DNA of 23,304 bases from STD2-102 sp964414205 (lineage in GTDB: Bacteria; Bacillota; Clostridia; Christensenellales; CAG-917). The notes below the pieces were generated by a model. That model worked only from the letters and a program-made list of their open reading frames with translations, had not been told where the DNA came from and made no database searches. How positions within the stretch are numbered: position 1 is the first letter of the stretch; each line of letters begins with the position of its first letter. This document shows, piece after piece, positions 1 to 7,645 of the stretch. The stretch covers positions 1 through 23,304 of the forward strand of contig CAYPVP010000018.1 in NCBI GenBank assembly GCA_964414205.1, written 5' to 3'. The position numbers and the translations under genes were made by a program.

Positions 1-177
1 ATAAATTCTAAAAGCCGTTGCTCTTTCTTCAAAACTGTTATTTTCAAATTTTTTACAAATTTCAAATTTTGCACTTCACCAAATAAAATTTGCAAATTTT
101 AGCATTTTTTCAAACTCGATTTCCACATATCAAAGCCTCCATTTGAGGAGGCTTTGAATATGTTGATAAAAGTCAAG
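1..177. other. AT-rich spacer left of ppdK
   Basis: No convincing gene is visible in either strand; short open frames are broken by stops. The stretch holds several CAAATTTT words, including a 16-bp perfect palindrome at 85-100 (AAAATTTGCAAATTTT), and the ppdK 3' hairpin at 131-156. It may be ordinary spacer or the far 3' flank of a gene outside the window. Confidence 0.5.
131..156 (-). terminator. 3' stem-loop after ppdK
   Basis: A perfect 10-bp stem (CAAAGCCTCC at 131-140, GGAGGCTTTG at 147-156) encloses a 6-nt loop and lies 22 bases beyond the ppdK stop. The stem is GC-rich for this region. No clear U-run follows it in the minus direction, so it may be an intrinsic terminator of weak type or an mRNA 3'-end stabiliser. 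Confidence 0.55.
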
Positions 178-2817
178 TTATCTAGGGAACTTGATTTGTG
201 CTTGTGCAGCAGCAAGTCTTGCAATTGGAACTCTGAATGGTGAGCATGAAACATATGACAAGCCGACCTTGTGGCAGAATTCAATTGTTGATGGGTCACC
301 ACCGTGTTCTCCACAGATTCCGAGTTTGATGTCAGGACGTGTTTGCTTTCCAAGTTCAGCAGCCATTTTGACAAGTTTGCCAACGCCAACTTGGTCAAGT
401 CTTGCGAATGGGTCAGATTCATAAATCTTCTTGTCATAGTATGCGCCAAGGAATTTTCCAGCGTCATCACGGCTGAAACCGAATGTCATTTGTGTCAAGT
501 CATTTGTTCCAAATGAGAAGAATTCTGCTTCTTTTGCGATGTCATCAGCAGTCAATGCTGCTCTAGGAATTTCAATCATTGTTCCGACTTTGTAGTGCAT
601 GTCTGAACCAGCATTTTTGATGCATTCGTCAGCAGTTGCAGTGACAATTGATTTGACATATGCCAATTCTTTGATTTCTCCAACGAGTGGAATCATGATT
701 TCAGGAACAACATTCCAGTCAGCGTGTCTTGCTTTGACAGCAAGTGCTGCTTGAATGACAGCCTTTGTTTGCATTGCAGCAATTTCAGGATATGTGACTG
801 CAAGACGGCATCCACGGTGACCCATCATTGGGTTGAATTCGTGAAGTCCAGAAATGATGTCTTTGATTTCAGCAACAGTTTTGCCCATGTCATCAGCAAG
901 TGCCTTGATGTCTTTTTCTTCTGTTGGAACAAATTCATGAAGTGGTGGGTCCAAGAAACGAATTGTAACAGGGCATCCTTCAAGTGCTTCATAAAGTTCT
1001 TCAAAGTCTGATTGTTGCATTGGGAGCAACTTTTCAAGTGCTTTTTCACGTTGTTCGACAGTGTCAGAACAAATCATTTCACGCATTGCAGCAATTCTTT
1101 CAGCAGCAAAGAACATGTGTTCTGTTCTGCAAAGACCAATACCTTCTGCACCAAATGATTTTGCTTGTTTTGCATCAGCAGGAGTGTCAGCGTTTGTTCT
1201 GACTTGGAGTGAACGATATTTGTCAGCCCATGCCATCAAGCGACCAAAGTTTCCAGAAACTGATGCTGGAACTGTTTTGATTGCTTCGCCATAGATTTTT
1301 CCTGTTGAACCATCAAGAGAAATTGGGTCACCTTCGTGGAAAGTTTGTCCACCAAGTGTAAAGACTTTGTTTGCTTCATCAATTTTGATTTCGCCACAGC
1401 CAGATACACAGCATGTTCCCATTCCACGAGCAACAACAGCAGCGTGTGAAGTCATTCCACCACGAACTGTCAAAACGCCTTGTGAATAGTGCATACCTTC
1501 GATGTCTTCTGGTGATGTTTCAAGTCTGACCAAAACGACTTTTTCGCCTTTTTCTGTAACCCATTGTGTAGCATCTTCTGCTGTGAAGACAACTTTTCCA
1601 CAAGCAGCGCCAGGTGATGCTGCGAGTCCAGTTCCAACAACTTTTGCTGCTTTCAAAGAAGCAACGTCAAATTGTGGGTGAAGAAGAGCGTCAAGTTGTT
1701 TAGGGTCAATCATGCAAACTGCTTCTTTTTCGTTGATCATGCCTTCATCGACAAGGTCACAAGCGATTTGCAATGCAGCAGCAGCAGTTCTCTTTCCGTT
1801 TCTTGTTTGAAGCATAAAGAGTTTGCCATCTTCAATTGTGAATTCCATGTCTTGCATGTCACGATAGTGATCTTCAAGATTTTGAACGATGTCAGAGAAT
1901 TGTTTGTAGACAGCAGGGTTTTGTTCTTTGAGTTGAGAAATCTTCATAGGAGTTCTAACACCAGCAACAACGTCTTCACCTTGTGCGTTCATAAGGTATT
2001 CACCATACAAACCTTTTTCACCAGTTGAAGGGTTTCTTGAAAATGCAACACCTGTTCCAGATGTTTCGCCCATGTTTCCGAAAACCATCATTTGAACGTT
2101 GACAGCAGTTCCCCAATCTCCAGGAATGTCATTCATTCTTCTATAATAGATAGCACGTGGGTTGTCCCATGAACGGAAAACGGCTTTGACAGCGCCCATA
2201 AGTTGTTCTTTTGGATCTTGTGGGAAATCTGTTCCGATTTTTGCCTTGTATTCTGCTTTGAATGCTTCTGCAAGTGCTTTCAAATCGTCAGCATCAAGTT
2301 CAGTGTCGAGTTTGACACCTTTCTTTTCTTTCATTTCGTCAATGAGTGCTTCAAAAAATTTCTTTCCGACTTCCATGACGACGTCAGAATACATTTGAAT
2401 GAAACGGCGATATGAGTCATATGCAAAACGGCGATTGCCAGTTTTTTCTGCAACTCTTTCAACAACGACGTCATTCATGCCGAGGTTGAGAATTGTGTCC
2501 ATCATACCAGGCATTGATGCTCTTGCTCCTGAACGAACTGAAACCAAAAGTGGATTGTCAAGTGAGCCGAATTCTTTTCCGACCAATTTTTCCAATTTGG
2601 TGATGTTTTCCATAATTTGAGTTTGGATTTCATCATTGATTTGTTCACCGTCAGCATAGTATTGAGTACATGCTTCTGTGGTGATAGTGAAGCCTTGTGG
2701 AACAGGCATACCGAGTTTGGTCATTTCAGCGAGGTTTGCACCTTTTCCACCGAACATGGCTCTCTTGTCGCAATCTGTTTCACTTGCTTCTTTGAAAAGA
2801 TAGACAAATTTCTTCAT
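178..2817 (-). CDS. ppdK: Pyruvate, phosphate dikinase
   Basis: Catalyses reversible interconversion of pyruvate, ATP and phosphate with phosphoenolpyruvate, AMP and pyrophosphate in the cytoplasm, at the PEP-pyruvate node; in anaerobes it often serves glycolysis with PPi. The product is 879 residues, the usual full length. An N-terminal ATP-grasp domain (about 1-340) includes GGKGANLAEM. The phosphohistidine domain carries GGMTSHAAVVARGMG, with catalytic His near residue 454. The C-terminal PEP/pyruvate barrel ends with GICGEHGGDP, with the catalytic Cys near 833. An ATG 15 bases upstream is in frame, but the GGAGG at about 2824-2828 lies inside that extension and is correctly spaced (8 nt) for the ATG at 2817, so that start is chosen. 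It is monocistronic, with its own promoter at 2860-2888 and a hairpin downstream, and diverges from the corA-like gene. Confidence 0.97.
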   Translation of the reverse strand: MKKFVYLFKEASETDCDKRAMFGGKGANLAEMTKLGMPVPQGFTITTEACTQYYADGEQINDEIQTQIMENITKLEKLVGKEFGSLDNPLLVSVRSGARASMPGMMDTILNLGMNDVVVERVAEKTGNRRFAYDSYRRFIQMYSDVVMEVGKKFFEALIDEMKEKKGVKLDTELDADDLKALAEAFKAEYKAKIGTDFPQDPKEQLMGAVKAVFRSWDNPRAIYYRRMNDIPGDWGTAVNVQMMVFGNMGETSGTGVAFSRNPSTGEKGLYGEYLMNAQGEDVVAGVRTPMKISQLKEQNPAVYKQFSDIVQNLEDHYRDMQDMEFTIEDGKLFMLQTRNGKRTAAAALQIACDLVDEGMINEKEAVCMIDPKQLDALLHPQFDVASLKAAKVVGTGLAASPGAACGKVVFTAEDATQWVTEKGEKVVLVRLETSPEDIEGMHYSQGVLTVRGGMTSHAAVVARGMGTCCVSGCGEIKIDEANKVFTLGGQTFHEGDPISLDGSTGKIYGEAIKTVPASVSGNFGRLMAWADKYRSLQVRTNADTPADAKQAKSFGAEGIGLCRTEHMFFAAERIAAMREMICSDTVEQREKALEKLLPMQQSDFEELYEALEGCPVTIRFLDPPLHEFVPTEEKDIKALADDMGKTVAEIKDIISGLHEFNPMMGHRGCRLAVTYPEIAAMQTKAVIQAALAVKARHADWNVVPEIMIPLVGEIKELAYVKSIVTATADECIKNAGSDMHYKVGTMIEIPRAALTADDIAKEAEFFSFGTNDLTQMTFGFSRDDAGKFLGAYYDKKIYESDPFARLDQVGVGKLVKMAAELGKQTRPDIKLGICGEHGGDPSTIEFCHKVGLSYVSCSPFRVPIARLAAAQAQIKFPR

Positions 2818-2859
2818 CAAAAAGTCCTCCATAAAGGTTATTATTTCATAGATAAAGTA

Positions 2860-2888
2860 ATAGTAACAAAAAATATGTCATTTTGCAA
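2860..2888 (-). promoter_or_regulatory. ppdK promoter
   Basis: On the minus strand, TTGCAA (2883-2888), a 17-bp spacer and TACTAT (2860-2865) form a sigma-A-like promoter, with TGT giving an extended -10. It lies about 43 bases before the ppdK ATG. One arm (ATATGTCAT, 2873-2881) of a 9-bp inverted repeat falls inside the spacer; the other arm is at 2918-2926, so a regulator could act here. Confidence 0.65.
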
Positions 2889-3020
2889 CCTAAATAAGCA
2901 AAAAATAACAAAAAACTATGACATATCAAAATTTATAAATTTGATTTTTTTGATTGCCAAAGAGTTTTTTTTTTGATACACTACATTTGAAAATAATTTT
3001 ATTTTGAGGTGCAAAAATAT

Positions 3021-3123
3021 GGATTCTGACCCGAAGTGTCAAATAATCTAGAAAACGCCCTACCCATACACGGTTATTCTTGGGTGCGGTGTTGTCGCTG
3101 TACTTTCCAAACAGGAGGCGTGT
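3021..3123 (+). promoter_or_regulatory. Structured 5' leader of the corA-like gene (candidate riboswitch)
   Basis: The ~100 bases before the corA-like ATG are GC-richer than the surrounding spacers. ACCC occurs at 3029-3032 and again at 3062-3065, and both can pair with GGGT at 3082-3085, so two structures are mutually exclusive. CGC (3056-3058 or 3058-adjacent) can extend the second hairpin with GCG (3086-3088). GAAGT (3033-3037) can pair with ACTTT (3102-3106). ACGCC (3055-3059) is complementary to GGCGT (3117-3121), which overlaps the ribosome binding site. I do not recognise it as the M-box, yybP-ykoY or another known metal riboswitch. Control of metal uptake by a switchable leader is an inference from pairing and position. 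Confidence 0.4.
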
Positions 3124-4086
3124 ATGATTCAAGTCATGAAAAACGACAAAGAGAAGGCTCTTCTCCAAGTCCCATTTGAAGAAGTCAATGAAAACTACGA
3201 TTTCACAGACCATTGGATTCACTTGTCGAACCCAACAGACAAAGAAATCGAACTCATTGCAAAATCCCTAACAATTCCAGAAGAAATGATAAAAGCCGCT
3301 CTCGATGAAGAGGAACGCCCACGTATCGAAAAAGATGATGATGGCATTCTTTTGTCAATCACTGACATTCCAATCATTGAAGAAGATGAAAACTCTGACA
3401 AATATTCCTATTCAACTTTGCCATTTGCTTTCATCACCACTTCAAAAGCCATTGTCACAGTTTGCATAAATGAAACTTCGCTAATCAACGATTTCATCTA
3501 TGGCCGTGTAAAAAATGTGCAAGTAAACAAACGAACAAGATTCTTGCTTCAATTCCTATACAGGGTTTCAACAAAATATCTTCAATATTTGAAACAAATT
3601 GACAAAACATCTCAACGAATTCAATCTGAACTTGAAAAATCAATGAGAAACAAAGAACTTGTTGAAATGCTTGACCTTGAAACATCGTTGGTATATTTTT
3701 CAACTTCACTTCGTTCAAACACCATCGTTTTGGACAAGTTGCCAAAAAGTTTTGCATTTTTTGAAGAAGACACTGATTTGTGGGAAGACGTTGTCATTGA
3801 ACACAGACAAGCAATCGAAATGTGCAACATCTATCGTGACATTTTGAGTGGAACAATGGATGCCTATGCCTCTCTCATTTCAAACAACTTGAACGTTGTC
3901 ATGAAAATTATGACAACAATCACAATTTTGATTGCAATTCCATCAATGATTGCTGCTTTTTGGGGAATGAACACAGGTGTTCCATTTGAAGGAAAGCAAT
4001 GGGGCTTTTGGGTTGTAGTTGCAATTTCAATCGTTTTGTGCATTGTCATGGGGTTCATCATGTGGAAGAAAAAATGGTTCAAATAA
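3124..4086 (+). CDS. corA: CorA-type magnesium/divalent metal transporter
   Basis: Inner-membrane channel of the CorA family (usually Mg2+, also Co2+ or Ni2+), acting as a homopentamer. The 320 residues fit the family. A long acidic, helical cytoplasmic part (1 to about 250) precedes TM1 (about 255-279), the diagnostic GMN selectivity-filter motif at 281-283 (WGMNTGVPFEG), TM2 (about 292-314) and a basic tail (KKKWFK). The ATG at 3124 follows AGGAGG (3113-3118) at 5-nt spacing; an internal Met at residue 5 is less well placed. The upstream leader (3021-3123) may regulate translation, and a clear intrinsic terminator follows, so the gene is a single transcription unit. The exact metal cannot be read from the sequence. 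Confidence 0.93.
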   Translation: MIQVMKNDKEKALLQVPFEEVNENYDFTDHWIHLSNPTDKEIELIAKSLTIPEEMIKAALDEEERPRIEKDDDGILLSITDIPIIEEDENSDKYSYSTLPFAFITTSKAIVTVCINETSLINDFIYGRVKNVQVNKRTRFLLQFLYRVSTKYLQYLKQIDKTSQRIQSELEKSMRNKELVEMLDLETSLVYFSTSLRSNTIVLDKLPKSFAFFEEDTDLWEDVVIEHRQAIEMCNIYRDILSGTMDAYASLISNNLNVVMKIMTTITILIAIPSMIAAFWGMNTGVPFEGKQWGFWVVVAISIVLCIVMGFIMWKKKWFK

Positions 4087-4154
4087 ACCAATTTCCAACA
4101 CTTGCAATTCATTTGAAATTTTCTAAAAAAACAATCACAAATACTTTTAGAAAC

Positions 4155-4199
4155 AAAAAAACAAAGTCTTCAATTTGAAAACTTTGTTTTTTTATTTTT
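4155..4199 (+). terminator. Intrinsic terminator after the corA-like gene
   Basis: A 13-bp perfect inverted repeat (AAAAAAACAAAGT at 4155-4167, its complement at 4181-4193) with a 13-nt loop merges into a T-rich tail (TTTTTTTATTTTT). It lies 70 bases after the plus-strand stop codon. Confidence 0.85.
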
Positions 4200-4409
4200 G
4201 TATAAATTTCTTTGTGTCAACTTGCTTTATATCAATAATTTTTGGTCAAGTTACTTTTGCATAATCGATTTTTACATCGTGTCGTTTACAACTTTTGTTA
4301 TATGCATTTTTTCAAGTTGCATTTTTGTCAATTCGTTATTATGAAAGTTGATTTTTTTTGTTATTTTTATTCTTAATTCAAATCAAATTTATTATAAGTT
4401 TAAAACAAA
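4200..4409. other. AT-rich spacer between convergent genes
   Basis: No ORF, promoter or conserved RNA is recognisable. It separates the corA terminator from the 3' end of the minus-strand acidic protein gene. A weak A/T-only hairpin (AAAACAAA at 4402-4409 with TTTGTTTT at 4414-4421) straddles that gene's stop codon but lacks a following U-run. Confidence 0.5.
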
Positions 4410-5721
4410 TTATTTTGTTTTCAGCAAAGGCAACAATTTTTTGATACATTCCAAAATGATTTTTTTGCTTTTCTCATCATCAGAAAATTTTTCTGCAAAA
4501 TCAATCATAATTTTTGCCAATTTCTTATATGTAGTTTTTGATGCTTTAAATTCAATGCAATAGTCAATAAATGCAGGCAATTTTTCAATTTTTTTGCGCA
4601 TAGGAATTTTTTCTTCAATCAGACTTTGCATTGCCAACAAATTTGCTTTTTCATCTTTTGTTTCAGTTTCTGCAAATGTGTTTTCATTGTCTTCTTTCAA
4701 ACTTTCTTCATCAATTTCAACCTTCAAACTTTCAACATCCGTAGGCTTTTCTTCCAAAACTTTTTCTTCGTTTTCAAGTTCTACAAAATCATTTTTTTCT
4801 GACTGCACTTCATTTTCAGCAGTTTTCAATGTGTCATCAATCAAATTTGCTTGANNNNNNNNNNNNNNNNNNNNNNNNNNNNNNNNNNNNNNNNNNNNNN
4901 NNNNNNNNNNNNNNNNNNNNNNNNNNNNNNNNNNNNNNNNNNNNNNNNNNNNNNTTTGTATTTTCATTTGATTTTTCAACTGAATTTTGAACATTTTCAT
5001 CATTATTTAAAATTTCAACAAATTCAAAATCTTCAACATTTTCCAAATTTGCAGCATTGTCTTCTTTCAAACTTTCTACATCAGTGTTTTCTTCGTTTTC
5101 AAGTTCTACAAAATCATTTTTTTCTGTCTGCACTTCATTTTCGGCAGTTTTCAAAGTGTCATCAATCAAATTTGCTTGATTTGTATTTTCATTTGATTTT
5201 TCAACTGAATTTTGAACATTTTCATCATTATTTAGAATTTCAACAAATTCAAAATCTTCAACATTTTCCAAATTTTCAGCATCAGTGTTTTCATCATCTG
5301 CTGTGACAGAATTTGCGACTTCTTGTGAAACATTTGAAAGCGATTGTGGGGAATTTGTTTCAGCATCATTATGTTGAGTGTCAACATTTATTTGAATTAA
5401 ATTTTCTATGCTTGCATTGTCTTTTTCATCAACGCTTTCTGCAATCATTTCAGTTTCATTTTGATTTTGGACAACATTTTCTTCTGTTGCTGATTTTTCT
5501 TCTTCAACATCAGTTGTCAAATTTTCAACATTTGTTGGTTTTTCTTCATTCGCAATTTGTTCTTTGTTGTCAATTTCCAAGTTTTCAACAGTTTTCTTTT
5601 GGATAAATTTTTTCGATTTTGAAAAAAAGTTTTTGATTTTGATGGCTTTACACTCTCCAATTTCAAAACTTCCATCATCATCAACAATTTCAGCATCAAG
5701 AAAAATTCTTTTGTTTTTCAC
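4410..5721 (-). CDS. Acidic Glu/Asn-rich repeat protein (interrupted by assembly gap)
   Basis: Family not recognised. The N-terminus (about 1-50) starts with KNKRIFLDAEIVDDDG and a lysine-rich segment. A long, probably disordered region rich in E, N, D, T and V follows, containing about two copies of a 75-residue repeat. The last ~75 residues form a different, hydrophobic/lysine-rich helical domain (includes AFIDYCIEF and LECIKKLLPLL). There is no signal peptide or membrane segment, so it is probably cytoplasmic. Removing the 100 Ns (4855-4954) gives one continuous frame of 404 codons including the stop, so the two half-ORFs are one gene. The GTG at 5721 is preferred: AAAGG lies 9 nt before it but only about 3 nt before the ATG at 5727. 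It sits 45 bases downstream of the membrane protein gene and is almost certainly co-transcribed. Confidence 0.75.
4764..5274 (-). repeat. 225-bp coding tandem repeat (75-residue unit)
   Basis: Read on the minus strand, copy 1 starts at 5274 and copy 2 at 5049, exactly 225 bases apart. Both begin NLENVEDFEFVEILNNDENV and run through NDFVELENEE with very few nucleotide differences. Copy 2 is interrupted by the N gap. Near-identity at DNA level implies recent duplication and explains why assembly failed here; more copies may be hidden. Confidence 0.9.
4855..4954. other. Assembly gap of 100 Ns inside the repeat
   Basis: Exactly 100 unresolved bases, a typical placeholder length. The left flank ends ...TTGCTTGA and the right flank starts TTTGTATTTTC. 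The intact repeat copy at 5172-5190 has these two sequences directly joined, so no base is missing relative to one repeat unit. The true content is therefore 0 or n x 225 bp. Confidence 0.95.
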
Positions 5722-5766
5722 GCACATTCACCTTTTCCATCCTAATATATGATAAAACACATATGT

Positions 5767-7380
5767 TTACTTTGTTTTTTTTCTCTTTTTGCTTCGCACA
5801 ACCAAATCATCATCTTGCAATTTGATTGAATTGTCAACTTCTTCTTCATCAAAAAACGATTTCTCTGTGTTTATAGGTTTAGTTTCAAAACGATTTTCAT
5901 CAACCAATTCATCATCAATGATGTTTTCATCGACATTTTCCAATTCAAATTCCACATTGTCTTCATCATTGTCACATGTTGCAAAGTTTTCAGAATTTGT
6001 TTGGTCATCGTTTGTTGTTTCAACATCAACTTCAAACTTATCTTTCAAATTTTCATTTGCTTCTTCGTTTTGTTTTTCATTTGAATTTTCAGTTGAAACA
6101 CAATCTTCTTGCAAAGCATCTTCTTCATTGTCCAAATTTGAATTTTCTATGTTTTGTTCTATGTTTTCATTCAAAATTGTTTCATTTTCAAAATCTTCAA
6201 TGCTAGAATTGTCTTCTTGAACAAAATCGATGTTTTCTTTGAAGGCGTCTTCTTGCTTTTCATCAATCAAAATATCATTTGAATTTTCTTCTTCTCTTAC
6301 ATTTTCTTCTTGCAAATTTGTTTCTTCAACTATTTCTTGTTTTCCTTGTTTTAGTGCTTCAACAAAAATTGTTGACATAGTCTTTTCAGGTTCTGCAAAT
6401 TCAAGATTTTGAGAAGATGTCAAATCTTCATCAAACTTTTTTTCAACTTCAAAATTTTCTTTTGAATCAGCAAAACTCTTTTCAGATTCAAATGCGTCAA
6501 AATTTTCTTGTTTTAAAAAATCAACATTTTCATAAAAATCGTTTTTTGTTTTTTTGTCTTCTTTTTCTTTGCGATTTTTGGCAAATGGATTTGCTTTTCT
6601 CTCAACTGTTTCATTTTTAAAACTTGGACAAGAAATTTCTGAAACATCACCATTTGAATCAACAAGCGAATCATAGTTTGCAGGAATTGAATATTGTTTG
6701 TTGTCAACAGACATTTCTTTCAATTCGTTTGCGATTTTTTCAAGCCCTGATGTGTCAACGACATATGGATGAATTTGTTGAACAATCAATTTTGCATCTA
6801 ATTCTTCCATTGCTTTTTCAAAAACTTTTTCGGCACTTTTTTGTTGAAAGACAGTGCATAGAAAAAGCACCAACGCAATGGCAACTGCTACCAAATCAAC
6901 AATCAGCATCGCAAAAATCAAAACTTCTGGCAAAACCAATGCGCACAAATTGATTGCAACAATGATTGACGACAGCAAAAAAAGCAACAAATAGGACACA
7001 ACAAACAAAGCAGATTTTCTTGTAGCATTTTTGAAAACCAAATTTTTTGTCATTGTTTGACTTGGATAGCCATATCTTTTTTTTGCAAAACAAAACCATG
7101 ACATTTTCAAATCTTTTGGACAATCTTTGTCAAAGCATGCGTTTTCAAAAAATTTTAAATTTTCATAATTTACAACTGGAACCATGGCAAGGCATTTGGA
7201 AATTTTTTTGCATTGTTGTTGAATTTTCAATGCGGGGTTCAACAACATAAACAGTCCAACAATAATGCCAATTCCCACTGCCAAACAAACCAAAATTATA
7301 TATAGCAAATTTGGGTCGATTGGTGGAAACTTTGCACCAGCAGTGACAAGAGAATTGTAAAAATTTTCAAAAATTTTCAT
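5767..7380 (-). CDS. Three-helix membrane protein with long acidic cytoplasmic tail
   Basis: Family not recognised. The 537-residue product has one hydrophobic helix near 25-47, a Cys-containing hydrophilic loop (about 50-120, with CKKISKCL and FDKDCPKDLKMSWFCF), then two adjacent helices (about 123-147 and 150-178). A predicted helical segment follows, and a very acidic E/N/D/S-rich, probably disordered tail occupies about 230-537. The one-plus-two helix layout resembles MotA/TolQ/ExbB/ZorA-type subunits, but no family motif is seen and this is only an analogy. The ATG at 7380 follows AAGGAG with 8-nt spacing and a strong promoter lies at 7414-7441. It is first in an operon with the acidic repeat protein, which has the same biased composition, so the two may act together at the membrane. 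Confidence 0.8.
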   Translation of the reverse strand: MKIFENFYNSLVTAGAKFPPIDPNLLYIILVCLAVGIGIIVGLFMLLNPALKIQQQCKKISKCLAMVPVVNYENLKFFENACFDKDCPKDLKMSWFCFAKKRYGYPSQTMTKNLVFKNATRKSALFVVSYLLLFLLSSIIVAINLCALVLPEVLIFAMLIVDLVAVAIALVLFLCTVFQQKSAEKVFEKAMEELDAKLIVQQIHPYVVDTSGLEKIANELKEMSVDNKQYSIPANYDSLVDSNGDVSEISCPSFKNETVERKANPFAKNRKEKEDKKTKNDFYENVDFLKQENFDAFESEKSFADSKENFEVEKKFDEDLTSSQNLEFAEPEKTMSTIFVEALKQGKQEIVEETNLQEENVREEENSNDILIDEKQEDAFKENIDFVQEDNSSIEDFENETILNENIEQNIENSNLDNEEDALQEDCVSTENSNEKQNEEANENLKDKFEVDVETTNDDQTNSENFATCDNDEDNVEFELENVDENIIDDELVDENRFETKPINTEKSFFDEEEVDNSIKLQDDDLVVRSKKRKKTK

Positions 7381-7413
7381 ATTTTCCGCTCCTTATATGT
7401 CCAATACAAATAT

Positions 7414-7441
7414 ATTATATCATTGCGACATAAAAAATCAA
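7414..7441 (-). promoter_or_regulatory. Promoter of the membrane/acidic protein operon
   Basis: Minus strand: TTGATT (7436-7441), 16-bp spacer, TATAAT (7414-7419), about 34 bases before the ATG at 7380. This is the only good sigma-A-like match upstream of the two-gene operon. Confidence 0.7.
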
Positions 7442-7645
7442 GTTATATTTATTCTCTGCCATCGTTTGATTTATGACAAAAAACTTCAATTTTCCAAAAA
7501 TTTTCCGTGTTTTCAATGACATAAAATGTGTTCAACAAAAATCAAGCAATTTTGACGCAATTTCCAAAAGGTTTTCTATGTCATTTTCACAAAACTGGCA
7601 TAGTTTTTTTCTTTTTGTCAAAACTTCAAGAAAAGGAGTGCAAAA

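Noticed and set aside
99..470. Open frame on the minus strand overlapping the ppdK 3' end
   Set aside because: It lies antisense or out of frame within the strongly supported ppdK gene and encodes a His/Ser/Asn-rich sequence typical of shadow frames.
2973..3002. Promoter for the corA-like gene (TTGATA, 18 bp, TTTTAT)
   Set aside because: The -10 match is poor in a very T-rich stretch; position is plausible but not good enough to list as a feature.
4851..5306. Plus-strand frame through the gap and repeat, rich in Phe, Leu, His and Gln
   Set aside because: It is the complement of the acidic repeat gene; its composition is what the opposite strand of E/N-rich coding sequence produces, and it has no ribosome binding site.
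5767..7380. Assignment as ZorA/TolQ/MotA
   Set aside because: Only the 1+2 helix layout is similar. No family motif was recognised and no ZorB/TolR/MotB-like partner with a peptidoglycan-binding domain lies beside it.
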